The notes under the pieces were generated by a model. That model had not been told where the DNA came from and made no database searches. It was given only the letters and a program-made list of their open reading frames with translations. Positions 45,994 to 53,670 of a DNA stretch of 64,000 bases are shown here, one piece after another. Every line of letters starts with the position of its first letter. Within the stretch, counting starts at the first letter, position 1. The position numbers and the translations under genes were made by a program. The stretch is from Gemmatimonadota bacterium (GTDB lineage Bacteria > Gemmatimonadota > Gemmatimonadetes > Longimicrobiales > Gaopeijiaceae), in NCBI GenBank assembly GCA_016873995.1, contig VGVR01000005.1:1-64000 (forward strand), written 5' to 3'.

Positions 45994-47295
45994 TCACCGC
46001 TCCAGGTCCACCCAACGGACCAGGTCCAGGAGCGGGCCTCGTCCGTCGTGGTGCCACCACGCAGGCGGGTAGGCAACTGCGGCGGACGGCGTCACCCGTG
46101 ACGCGCCGACTTCCCCGAGCGCCTTCGCCACACTCTCGAGTCGGGCTCCCAGGCCCGCGACGCCGACGGTCTGGAGATGAGGCCCCAGCGGAGCGAGCGC
46201 TCCGCGTGCGTCGGCGGCGTCGCCGATCGGCTGCACGCGGACGAACCGACCTGCGGTGGGCACCGGCGGCTGCGGCGAGCTCTCCAGGACGACCGTCCAG
46301 GGCGAGGCGAGGCCGTGCCGCACCAGGCCGCCCGCCGCTACCGCGAGTAGTTCGGCGGTCGAGCGCGCCTGTTGCAGCGTAGACGCTTGACGGGCGTCGA
46401 AACGTCCGGCTGGCAGGCGCTCCCCGGCGGCGGCGAGCGCACGGGCCAGCGCCTCGGCGAAGTCGGCCGGCGACATGGCGCCGCCCTCTTCGACGAGCAC
46501 GATCTGCGGCGAGACGCAGCCGCGCTGGTCGTACGCGCTCACGGCGGCGGCGACGTCGCGGGCGGTCGCCTCGATGCGTTCGCCGGCGAGCGCCTCACGG
46601 CCGACGAGGCCTACCGACACCCGGTGATGGTACGCCACCAAGCGGGTGGTGGCAGGCACTCTGGCTCTCAGGGTGCGTACCGTCTCGTCGGCACCGTAGA
46701 CGGTCGCCACGTCGGCGTGCGCCAGCGCGGCGTCCTCGTGCTCGACGCTCCCGCCCGGCCAGTAGACGACTGCCAGCGCGTCTGCCAGCGGCGGGTCGAT
46801 GGCCGCGAGTGCGCGGGCGAACAGCGTGGGCAGGAGGAGGTCCCCGCGGCCCGGCTTGATCAGCGTCGGGCCTTTGACCACCAGGCTGCGCAGGAGCGCG
46901 TTCACGCCGACGCCCGGTACGCCCCCCGCGACGATCTGCACTGCCAGTGACGGGCCGACCGCCAGGCTGCGTCGGCGGCCGGCCGTCACGAACCCATCGA
47001 GTGCGTCTGCGCTCCCCAGTTCGGCGGTGACGAGCGCCTCCAGCCGCTCAGCCGTCCAGTCGGCCGCCATCCCGTCGAGCACCGCCACGCACATCGCGGG
47101 CGAGAGCCCTGATGACTCGGGGAGGCGATCGAGCGCCTCGGCACGGATCGGGTCGCCTGGGTCCAGGAGGCGCGAGCCCGCGGCGCCCAGCGCCGCGATG
47201 ACGTCGCGCGACGGTCGCAGCTTCAGCTGTGCCGAAGTCGCCCGGACGGCCGCCGCGAGGTCGGCGATGTGCCGAGGGGTCGGCGTGGCGGTCAC
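45994..47295 (-). CDS. LuxC-family acyl-CoA or acyl-protein reductase
   Basis: A 433-residue NAD(P)H-dependent reductase that turns activated fatty acids into aldehydes. It belongs to the aldehyde-dehydrogenase superfamily. Residues SLAVQIVAGGVPGVGVNALLRSLVVKGPTLIKPGRGD form the cofactor-binding region, and the thioester cysteine is in SAYDQRGCVSPQIVLVEE (about Cys260). The GTG start at 47295 overlaps the luxE stop as GTGA. No luciferase genes (luxAB) are nearby, so the aldehyde is probably used for another product. Confidence 0.88.
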   Translation of the reverse strand: MTATPTPRHIADLAAAVRATSAQLKLRPSRDVIAALGAAGSRLLDPGDPIRAEALDRLPESSGLSPAMCVAVLDGMAADWTAERLEALVTAELGSADALDGFVTAGRRRSLAVGPSLAVQIVAGGVPGVGVNALLRSLVVKGPTLIKPGRGDLLLPTLFARALAAIDPPLADALAVVYWPGGSVEHEDAALAHADVATVYGADETVRTLRARVPATTRLVAYHHRVSVGLVGREALAGERIEATARDVAAAVSAYDQRGCVSPQIVLVEEGGAMSPADFAEALARALAAAGERLPAGRFDARQASTLQQARSTAELLAVAAGGLVRHGLASPWTVVLESSPQPPVPTAGRFVRVQPIGDAADARGALAPLGPHLQTVGVAGLGARLESVAKALGEVGASRVTPSAAVAYPPAWWHHDGRGPLLDLVRWVDLER

Positions 47296-48425
47296 GACGC
47301 CGACCTCGCCAGCGACATCAGCTCGTCCATTGCCAGCGAGCACCCGCGGGGCTCTGCGCCGCGCACCCGGCCGCTCAAGCGCACGCGCCCGTCGTGCACG
47401 CTCCCCACGTCCTCCGTCAGCACATGACACACCGAGCCCGCGTTGGCGAGGTCGAAGAACGCGAGAATCCCCTCGGCGCCGGCGGGAAGCTCGGCGAGCG
47501 TCATCGGGTCGAGCGCGCGAACCCTGAGCCACGGCGGGGGAACGTACGTGCCCGCCGCGCCCGAACCTTCGATGAGCACGGGCTCGTAGAGCTGCGAGAG
47601 CAGCTCGGTCATGCCGTACTCGGCGACGATCCGGCCCGCCGGAACCGCGAGCGTCGACTCGACGCGAGCATGGAGATCGGCGCGACCGATTTCGCGGGCG
47701 GAGCCCTTGAAGCCACCCGTCTCCATGACGCGACTCCCCTTGGGCAACTTAGACGCCGGCCCGGTCTCCAGCCGCTCCACGAGATGGAGCAGCGCCAGTG
47801 AGGTCGCGAGCACCAGCACTGGCTCGGAAGACTTCGCTGCGTCTCGGGCGGCCGTGTGCCACCCGACGACATCGAGCCCACCCGTGCCGTCGACTAGCCA
47901 GTGCGTCTCAGTCGCGAAGGCATCCGCAGCCGCGCCGACCATGTACGAAAGTGATGAGTCGGGTCGCTCGGCGGGTGACGAGATCAGTGACAGGAAGCGC
48001 ATGCGCTCGACGCCCGCGAGCACGTGCGCGCGGAACGGCGGGAGCAGACTGTGACGATGGAGCGACGCCCGCGGCACCAGGTGGCGGCCTCGCGCGGCCG
48101 TCCCGAGCGTGGTGCCGCTGGTACGGAACGTGAGCTCGGGCGCGCGCTCGCGACCCACGACGAAGTCGATGTGCTTGAAGGCCGTCGCAGGCACGGGAGG
48201 TACATCCTGCCAACGCCTCACCGTGGCGGGCGTCGCCCCACGCCCTTGGCAGAAGCCCCGATAGGCATCGATCGATTCGAACTGGAGTCGAAACGCGGCG
48301 AGCGCGAGCGTCTCGAAGTCGCGCTCGGACCAGGCCGCCGCCACACCCGCTTCGAAGCGGCGTTCGAGCTCGGAGGCGAGGGCGGGAAGGGCACTGCGAG
48401 CCGACTCGTCGGACGATCGAATCAC
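47292..48425 (-). CDS. LuxE-family acyl-protein synthetase
   Basis: A 377-residue ATP-dependent ligase that activates a carboxylic acid and hands the acyl group to LuxC. It shows the LuxE pattern: LTFRTSGTTLGTAARGRH (phosphate-binding loop), KLPKGSRVMETGGFKGSAREI, VAEYGMTELLSQLYEP (adenylate-forming motif), then VPPPWLRVRALDP and GILAFFDLANAGSVCHVLTEDVG. The start is GTG 48425; a TTG at 48464 would add 13 residues. It is followed by luxC with a 4-bp overlap. Together they form the fatty-acid reductase core. Confidence 0.88.
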   Translation of the reverse strand: MIRSSDESARSALPALASELERRFEAGVAAAWSERDFETLALAAFRLQFESIDAYRGFCQGRGATPATVRRWQDVPPVPATAFKHIDFVVGRERAPELTFRTSGTTLGTAARGRHLVPRASLHRHSLLPPFRAHVLAGVERMRFLSLISSPAERPDSSLSYMVGAAADAFATETHWLVDGTGGLDVVGWHTAARDAAKSSEPVLVLATSLALLHLVERLETGPASKLPKGSRVMETGGFKGSAREIGRADLHARVESTLAVPAGRIVAEYGMTELLSQLYEPVLIEGSGAAGTYVPPPWLRVRALDPMTLAELPAGAEGILAFFDLANAGSVCHVLTEDVGSVHDGRVRLSGRVRGAEPRGCSLAMDELMSLARSAS

Positions 48426-48545
48426 TCGAACCTCGGGCGCGGAGCTAACGCTCGTGACGACCAAAGATAGCCAAGGCCTCCGCGGTGGGTGCCGCTCCGC
48501 CGGGGCGTCCGGAACACCCCGCAGGAGCAGGGTTACGCCCGGACC

Positions 48546-49544
48546 ATGTCGGATCGCTTCGATCTCCTCGTCGTCGGCGCGGGCCCGTGCGGCATCGCCG
48601 TCGGAGCGGCCGCCAAGTCGGCCGGGTTGTCGTGCGTGCTCTTCGACAAAGGGTGCGTGACGAGCGCGCTCCTCGGCTACCCGTACTACATGACGTTCTT
48701 CAGCACCGCGGTGCTGCTCGAAGTCGGCGGGGTTCCCTTCACGATCCCCGAACCGAAACCTACGCGCCGGGAGGCGCTCGCTTACTACCGGCGGGTCGTG
48801 GAGCACTGGCGGCTCGACGTGCGGCAGTACGAAGAGGTGGTGAGCGTGTCGGGTGGCGAGGGAGCGTTCAAGGTGCGCACCCGGCGGGCCGGCGGCCTCG
48901 AGGCGACGCACGACGCGGCCGTCGTCGTGGTCGCGACGGGCAGCTTCGACCGGCCGAACGAACTGGGCGTACCCGGGGAGGATCTCCCCAAGGTCCGCCA
49001 TCATTACCGCGAGCCTTTTCCGTACTACGGGCAGAACGTGCTCGTGGTGGGCGCGGGGAACTCCGCGGTGGAGGCGGCGCTCGAGCTGTTCAGGAACGGC
49101 GCGCGCGTCTCCATGGTGCACTTCGGCGAGGGGCTCGACCGCGGCGTGAAGCCGTGGGTCCTTCCCGACATCAAGAATCGACTCGACAAGGGCGAGATCC
49201 CGGTCTACTGGCGGCATCGGGTGGCAGAAATCCGGCCCGCTTCGGTGTTGCTGCGCGCGGAGCCGGGAGCACCGCATGCGGGCGACCTCACCGAAGTCCC
49301 GAACGACTTCGTGCTCGCGATGACGGGATGGCGCGCGGACCACACACACCTGCTCGAGCTCGGCGTGACGGTCGACGCCGCAACAGGTATCCCCGCGCAC
49401 GACCCGACCACGATGCAGACCAACGTGCCCGGCGTGTACCTCGCGGGCGTGATCGCGGCAGGACACGATGCCAACAAGATCTTCATCGAGAACGGCCGCG
49501 AGCACGGCGCGCGCATCGTGGCGCACCGGACTGCCAAGCGGTAG
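48546..49544 (+). CDS. YpdA-family FAD/NAD(P) disulfide reductase
   Basis: A 332-residue flavoprotein related to thioredoxin reductase. It has two Rossmann motifs, VVGAGPCGIAVG (FAD, near residue 10) and VVGAGNSAVEAAL (NAD(P)H, about 165), and lacks the CxxC of thioredoxin reductase. Sequence such as PYYMTFFSTAVLLEVGGVPF matches YpdA, the bacillithiol-disulfide reductase, suggesting this organism uses a low-molecular-weight thiol. ATG 48546 is chosen because the fold begins there. It lies just upstream of the Sec-peroxiredoxin, so a shared redox role is plausible. Confidence 0.88.
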   Translation: MSDRFDLLVVGAGPCGIAVGAAAKSAGLSCVLFDKGCVTSALLGYPYYMTFFSTAVLLEVGGVPFTIPEPKPTRREALAYYRRVVEHWRLDVRQYEEVVSVSGGEGAFKVRTRRAGGLEATHDAAVVVVATGSFDRPNELGVPGEDLPKVRHHYREPFPYYGQNVLVVGAGNSAVEAALELFRNGARVSMVHFGEGLDRGVKPWVLPDIKNRLDKGEIPVYWRHRVAEIRPASVLLRAEPGAPHAGDLTEVPNDFVLAMTGWRADHTHLLELGVTVDAATGIPAHDPTTMQTNVPGVYLAGVIAAGHDANKIFIENGREHGARIVAHRTAKR

Positions 49545-49600
49545 CCCGGCACTATCCAACGCGGGCGCGGGGCGGTAGCATGTCGGCCGGAGGAAGCCTT

Positions 49601-50233
49601 ATGCGCATGACAACGGTGGCGATGCTCGTGGCCCTCGTGGGCTGCGCCGGTCAGGATACCGGTCAGGATGCCCCTCAGGCGGCACCCGAGGTCCTTCTGG
49701 GACCCGTCGACGGGACCGAGCTACCGCCGACCGACCTCGAGCGTGTTCGCGTCGGAGACCTCGCCCCCGACTTCTCGCTCGCTTCGCTCTCCGGCCCTGT
49801 CATGACGCTGTCGGACTTCCGCGGCGAGCGGAACGTCGTGCTCGTCTTCTATCGAGGGCACTGGTGACCCTACTGCGCGCAGCAGCTCGGGGAGCTGCAA
49901 GGCCTGCTGACGCCTGAGCAGAACGCAGGCACCGCCATCGTCGCCGTCTCCTCCGACGGTCCCGCGGAGCTGCAGATGATGGTCGACCGCGTCGCCTCCG
50001 AGAACGACGGCCTCCGGCTCGACCTCCCGCTGCTGTCGGACGAGAACGCCGCGGTCATCCGCCGCTATGGACTCTTCAATCAGGACGACGCGCGGGGTCG
50101 GGCGATCCCCCATCCGACGACGTACGTCATAGATCGCGAGGGCGTGGTGCGCTGGAATATGACGGAGGTCAACTACCGCATCCGTCCCGAGAACGCAGAC
50201 ATCCTGGCAGCGTTGGCGGCGATCGGGGGCTGA
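49601..50233 (+). CDS. Selenocysteine-containing peroxiredoxin-like lipoprotein
   Basis: Read through the in-frame TGA at 49865-49867 this is a 210-residue protein. An N-terminal lipoprotein signal (MRMTTVAMLVALVGC, lipobox LVGC) places it outside the inner membrane. The AhpC/TSA-type fold starts at VRVGDLAPDFSLASLSGPVMTLSDFRGERNVVLVFYRGHW. TGA follows immediately at codon 89, then PYCAQQLGELQGL. Cysteine relatives have W-C-P-x-C here, so the stop sits exactly at the catalytic Cys and gives a UxxC motif. Homology continues after it (VAVSSDG, LPLLSDENAAVIRRYGL, PHPTTYVIDREGVVRW). A GGAGGAAG site precedes ATG 49601. A SECIS-like hairpin follows the TGA, and a Sec-type SelD lies 2.3 kb away. Confidence 0.85.
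49865..49898 (+). promoter_or_regulatory. UGA selenocysteine codon with SECIS-like hairpin (peroxiredoxin)
   Basis: The UGA at 49865-49867 is followed by a perfect 7-bp stem, GCAGCTC (49882-49888) and GAGCTGC (49892-49898), closing a GGG loop (or a 6-bp stem with CGGGG loop). The loop begins about 22 nt after the UGA, inside the spacing described for bacterial SECIS elements. The G-rich apical loop also fits. SelB binding is inferred. Confidence 0.6.
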
Positions 50234-50268
50234 GCGGCCGAGGTCGGCGAGCGCCGCGGGGGCCGCCA

Positions 50269-50345
50269 GCGGGCAGCGGTCGGCGGGGGGCGGAAGGCCG
50301 GGGCAGCGTCCGGCGGGCAGCGCGCGGCGGGGGGGCGGAACGCCT
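50269..50345. repeat. Two GC-rich direct repeats between convergent genes
   Basis: A unit of about 30 bp (GCGGGCAGCG...GGCGGGGG...CGGAA) occurs at 50269 and again 44 bp later at 50313. It fills the gap between the Sec-peroxiredoxin and ygfZ. No clear hairpin with T-tract is seen. Confidence 0.6.
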
Positions 50346-50371
50346 CAGCAGGCGGCGGGAAGCGCGAGCGC

Positions 50372-51475
50372 TCAGCCTGGGACGCGCACCTCGCGTCCGT
50401 CGAACAGGGCGCGATCCACGCCGCGCGCGACGTACGCGAACGCGAGCACGCCGCCGCGGCGGGGTGACACCACCGCCGACGTGATCCTCCCGACGACCTT
50501 GCCGCTCCCGTCCGCCGCGAGCAGCTCGGTGCCGCTCGCCGGCGTGGGCACCTCGCCGAGCTCGAGCAGGTGCAGGTGTCGGTTGACGTGCCCGCGGTCG
50601 CGGATACGGACGATGACCTCCTGGCCCGTGTAACACCCTTTGGCGTGGTCGATCGCGCGGTTCTCGATGCCCGCCTCGATGGGGATCGTGTCCTCATCCA
50701 TGTCGGTGCCGAACACCGGACGTCCGGCTTCGACGCGGAGCGTCGACCACACGGCGAGCCCCGCCGGGCGCGCGCCGCCGTCGACCAGCGCCGCCCAGAG
50801 CGCGGCGACCGCGCCGGCGGGTCCCGTCACCGAGTACGCCTCCGGCCACACTTCCGCGGTGCGCTCGACACGCAGGCTCACGGCCGGGGCGCCATTGGTG
50901 CGCCAGTCACCCTCGGCGAGCGCCGACAGCTCAGCGGCCTCGACGCGCAGTCCGAGCGCGAGTCGCGTGACGGCTGCCGCGGCTTCGGGCCCCACGACGG
51001 TGATGGTCGCGGTGTCCCCTGAGACGTCCGCCACCGCCGCGAACCGCGGCGGCAGCAGCTTGGCGAAGCTCGCCCTCAGCGGCGGCGCGCCGGCAACCGG
51101 CACATCGAGCAGATAACCCCCGGCATCCTCGGGGCCGAGCAACGTCGCCCACAGGTCCGAGATCATCTTCCCCTTGGGCGTCAGCACCGCGTGGTACGTC
51201 GAGGTGCCGCCGTAGACGCCAGCCGCCACAGCTTTGGGAGGCGACGGCATCCGGCCGCTCAGCACGCCCGAAAGCATCTTGCCGGGTGCCTTGCCAGTGA
51301 CCGAGAGGCGGGTGCGATGGCTCCGGTCGAATACCGCGAGTCGCTTCGTCGCCGCGTCGTACTCCGCGGCGGGATCCCCGAAGTGCCGAGCGAGCGGCAC
51401 CCCGTGGTAGTCTGCGAGCACCGCCCCCGCACGCTCCAGCGCCGCGCGCAGTGCGCGGCGTCCCTCGTCGCTCAC
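50372..51475 (-). CDS. ygfZ: Folate-binding protein YgfZ/GcvT-like
   Basis: A 367-residue protein related to the glycine-cleavage T-protein but of the YgfZ type, identified by the motif KGCYTGQEVIVRIRDRG (about residue 275), whose cysteine is required for the role in iron-sulfur cluster repair or assembly. The N-terminal FDRSHRTRLSVTG and C-terminal RITSAVVSPRRGGVLAFAYV regions match the fold. Iron-sulfur proteins in this window (ActB, ETF-QO) could depend on it. The start is GTG 51475, seven bases after the preceding gene's stop. Confidence 0.88.
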   Translation of the reverse strand: MSDEGRRALRAALERAGAVLADYHGVPLARHFGDPAAEYDAATKRLAVFDRSHRTRLSVTGKAPGKMLSGVLSGRMPSPPKAVAAGVYGGTSTYHAVLTPKGKMISDLWATLLGPEDAGGYLLDVPVAGAPPLRASFAKLLPPRFAAVADVSGDTATITVVGPEAAAAVTRLALGLRVEAAELSALAEGDWRTNGAPAVSLRVERTAEVWPEAYSVTGPAGAVAALWAALVDGGARPAGLAVWSTLRVEAGRPVFGTDMDEDTIPIEAGIENRAIDHAKGCYTGQEVIVRIRDRGHVNRHLHLLELGEVPTPASGTELLAADGSGKVVGRITSAVVSPRRGGVLAFAYVARGVDRALFDGREVRVPG

Positions 51476-51482
51476 GAGGCCG

Positions 51483-52340
51483 TCACAGCCCGAGGCCGTC
51501 GTCCGTCAGCGCCCGGCCGGCACGCAGGTCGCGCACCATCGCCTCGACGCGCGGCGCGTCGGTGGCCGTGGGCGCCACGCGCAGGTACGCCTCCAGCTGA
51601 GCGGCGGCCTCCTCGTGGCGCCCGAGGCGCGCGAGCAGCACCCCCCGGGCGCGGCTCTCGGCCGGAGCGGTCGGCGTGATCATGAGGATGCGCTCGACCG
51701 CGGCTAGCCCGCGCGCGTAGTCGCTCGTCTTCGCGTAGAGCCCCTTCAAGTTCGTGAGCATCCGCAGGATCATCTCGCGCTTCGATGCCGTGCGCAGGAA
51801 CGCATCCTGCAGACGCACGACGCCGCCGTACACCTGGTCGAGCAGCTCCTGGGCCTGGTCCTCGAAGCGCACCTTGCCGCCGTCGAACGGATCGAGCAGG
51901 AGCGACACCTCGTCACCGTGGTACCGCACCAGGAAGTGGCCAGGGAAGTTCACGCCCTCGAGCGGGAGGCCGAGCCGCCAGCCGGTCTCGAGCAGGACGA
52001 TACCCAGCGTGAGCGGGATGCCGAGGCCGCGGTCGAGCACGTCGTTCAAGAACGAGTTGCGCGGGTCGTAGTACGCCTTGCGGTTGCCGGCGAGACCGCG
52101 GCGCTGGAAGAGGGTGTCGACCAGCTCGTTCATCACGACCAGGGGCGCGGTCTCGTTCGCGAGCCGGTCCTTCACTTCCTCGGCCACCTGATCGAGGCGC
52201 GCCAGGTAGAGATCCACGGGAAGCTGTGGATACTCCTCCTTCGCCACGAGCAGCGCCGCACGGACGAGGTTCATCTCGGCGTCAGAGCGCGCGAGCTCCT
52301 CGGCGAGCAGGCGGCGAGCGGAGAGTGCGGGGGCAGGCAC
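51483..52340 (-). CDS. SirB1-like protein: transglutaminase-like domain plus TPR
   Basis: A 285-residue cytoplasmic protein. Residues about 40-170 form the Transglut_core2 domain: GNRKAYYDPRNSFLNDVLDRGLGIPLTLGIVLLETGWRLGLPLEGVNFPGHFLVRY, with a His in the active-site region but no obvious catalytic Cys. The C-terminal part (about 190-270) is TPR-like (DYARGLAAVERILMITPTAPAESRARGVLLARLGRHEEAAAQLEAYL). The function of SirB1/YchA relatives is not established. The start GTG 52340 is the most upstream plausible one; the frame continues upstream over the divergent SelD promoter. ygfZ follows 7 bp downstream. Confidence 0.82.
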   Translation of the reverse strand: MPAPALSARRLLAEELARSDAEMNLVRAALLVAKEEYPQLPVDLYLARLDQVAEEVKDRLANETAPLVVMNELVDTLFQRRGLAGNRKAYYDPRNSFLNDVLDRGLGIPLTLGIVLLETGWRLGLPLEGVNFPGHFLVRYHGDEVSLLLDPFDGGKVRFEDQAQELLDQVYGGVVRLQDAFLRTASKREMILRMLTNLKGLYAKTSDYARGLAAVERILMITPTAPAESRARGVLLARLGRHEEAAAQLEAYLRVAPTATDAPRVEAMVRDLRAGRALTDDGLGL

Positions 52341-52490
52341 GTTGGGTCGCTTCCTCAGGCGTCGCTCGGGTCGGTCCCGAGCGTCCGGCGACCAGTACCC
52401 TCGGCGCGGCGCCGGTTTCCTCGGTCCTTCCGGATGCGCGCGGCCCACTCCATCGTGTTGCTGGAACGCACACCCGAGCCCGGAGAGACG

Positions 52491-53552
52491 ATGGCCGACG
52501 CGCCCCGGGACAAGCGGCCCGAGATACGCCTGTCCCAGCTCAGCCACGGCGCCGGTTGAGCCTGCAAGCTCGGGATGTCCGAGCTGGCGCAGGTGCTGCG
52601 CCACATCGCACCGGTGGACGATCCCGCCGCCCTCGTAGGCTACTCGACGGGCGACGACGCAGCGGTGTACCGCATCGCCGACGACCGTGCCATGGTCGTG
52701 ACGGCCGACTTCTTCACGCCCATCGTCGACGATCCGTACGACTTCGGGCGCATCGCGGCAGCCAACGCCCTCTCGGACATCTACGCGATGGGGGCGCGGC
52801 CGCTCTTCGCGCTCAACCTGGTCGGCTTTCCGCGTAGACTGCTGGGGGAGGGCATCCTCGAAACGATCTTGCGCGGCGGCGGCGAGGTGGCGCGCGAAGC
52901 CGGCGTGCCGATCCTCGGCGGTCACTCGCTCGACGATCAGGAGCCCAAGTACGGGATGGTGGCGGTCGGCGAGGTGCATCCAGACCGCATGGTCACGAAC
53001 GCGGGGGCCCGGCCCGGCGACGTGCTCGTGCTCACCAAGCCCATCGGTTCCGGCGTGATCGCGACTGCGATCAAGGCGGGCAAGGCGCCCAAGGCGGTCG
53101 TCGACGGCGCGGTCGCCGTCATGGCCACGCTCAACCGCGCGCCGGCCGAGGCGATGACGAAGGCGGGCGCGAACGCTGCGACCGACGTGACCGGGTTCGG
53201 CCTGCTCGGCCATCTACACAGGATGCTGCTCGCGTCGGGCGTTGCGGCGCACTTGCGGGCGAGTGACGTGCCGCTGCTCGACGGCGCGCGCGCGCTGGCG
53301 GAGGCTGGTCACGTGCCCGGCGGCACCAAGCGCAACCTCGCCGACCTGGCTGCGCACGTCGCGTTCGCGCCCGCGGTCGACGGCACCACGCGTACGCTGC
53401 TGGGTGATGCGCAGACGTCGGGGGGGCTGCTGATCTCGCTTCCAGCCGACCGCCTGGCAACGCTGCTGCACGAGATCGGGGGACTAGCGCCCGTCGCGGC
53501 GGTCATCGGCTCGGTGCGGGCGGGGACGGCGGGGGGGGTGGAGGTGGAGTAG
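52491..53552 (+). CDS. selD: Selenide, water dikinase SelD, selenocysteine form
   Basis: A 353-residue enzyme that makes selenophosphate from selenide and ATP, the selenium donor for Sec-tRNA. Reading through TGA 52557-52559 (codon 23) gives LSHGAG-U-ACKLG, where other SelDs have Cys or Sec at the catalytic position. The rest is typical: STGDDAAVYRI, VVTADFFTPIVDDPYDFGRIAAANALSDIYAMG, GGHSLDDQEPKYGMV, ATDVTGFGLLGHL. Start ATG 52491 has a GGAGAG site. A short frame from the internal ATG at 52575 would lack the catalytic residue. A perfect hairpin follows the TGA. It is divergent from the SirB1-like gene. Confidence 0.92.
52557..52585 (+). promoter_or_regulatory. UGA selenocysteine codon with SECIS-like hairpin (selD)
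   Basis: After the UGA at 52557-52559, AGCTCGG (52567-52573) pairs perfectly with CCGAGCT (52579-52585) around the five-base loop GATGT. The loop's first G is 15 nt and its GU pair 18 nt after the UGA, as expected for a bacterial SECIS. The GU in the loop resembles known SelB-binding loops. Confidence 0.65.
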
Positions 53553-53670
53553 GCTGACCGCGGCTGCTCATGGCCTGGACCGGGCCCACGACCGGCCGGG
53601 CTTCGGGGCGCTGCTGGCGCGCAGCCGTTAGGTCACGACGGTTCGATTTGCCGCGGTAAGACGCCCCCCC

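Noticed and set aside
48415-48440. GGTTCGAGT on the minus strand as a tRNA T-loop
   Set aside because: It lies in the luxE coding start and has no flanking stem.
50372-51475. GcvT (aminomethyltransferase), which would complete the glycine cleavage system
   Set aside because: The KGCYTGQE motif and overall pattern identify YgfZ, not GcvT.
53560-53670. Possible tRNA-Sec (a GGTTCGATT T-loop-like string near 53641) between selD and lon
   Set aside because: The bases on either side do not form a T-stem or an acceptor stem, so no cloverleaf can be drawn.
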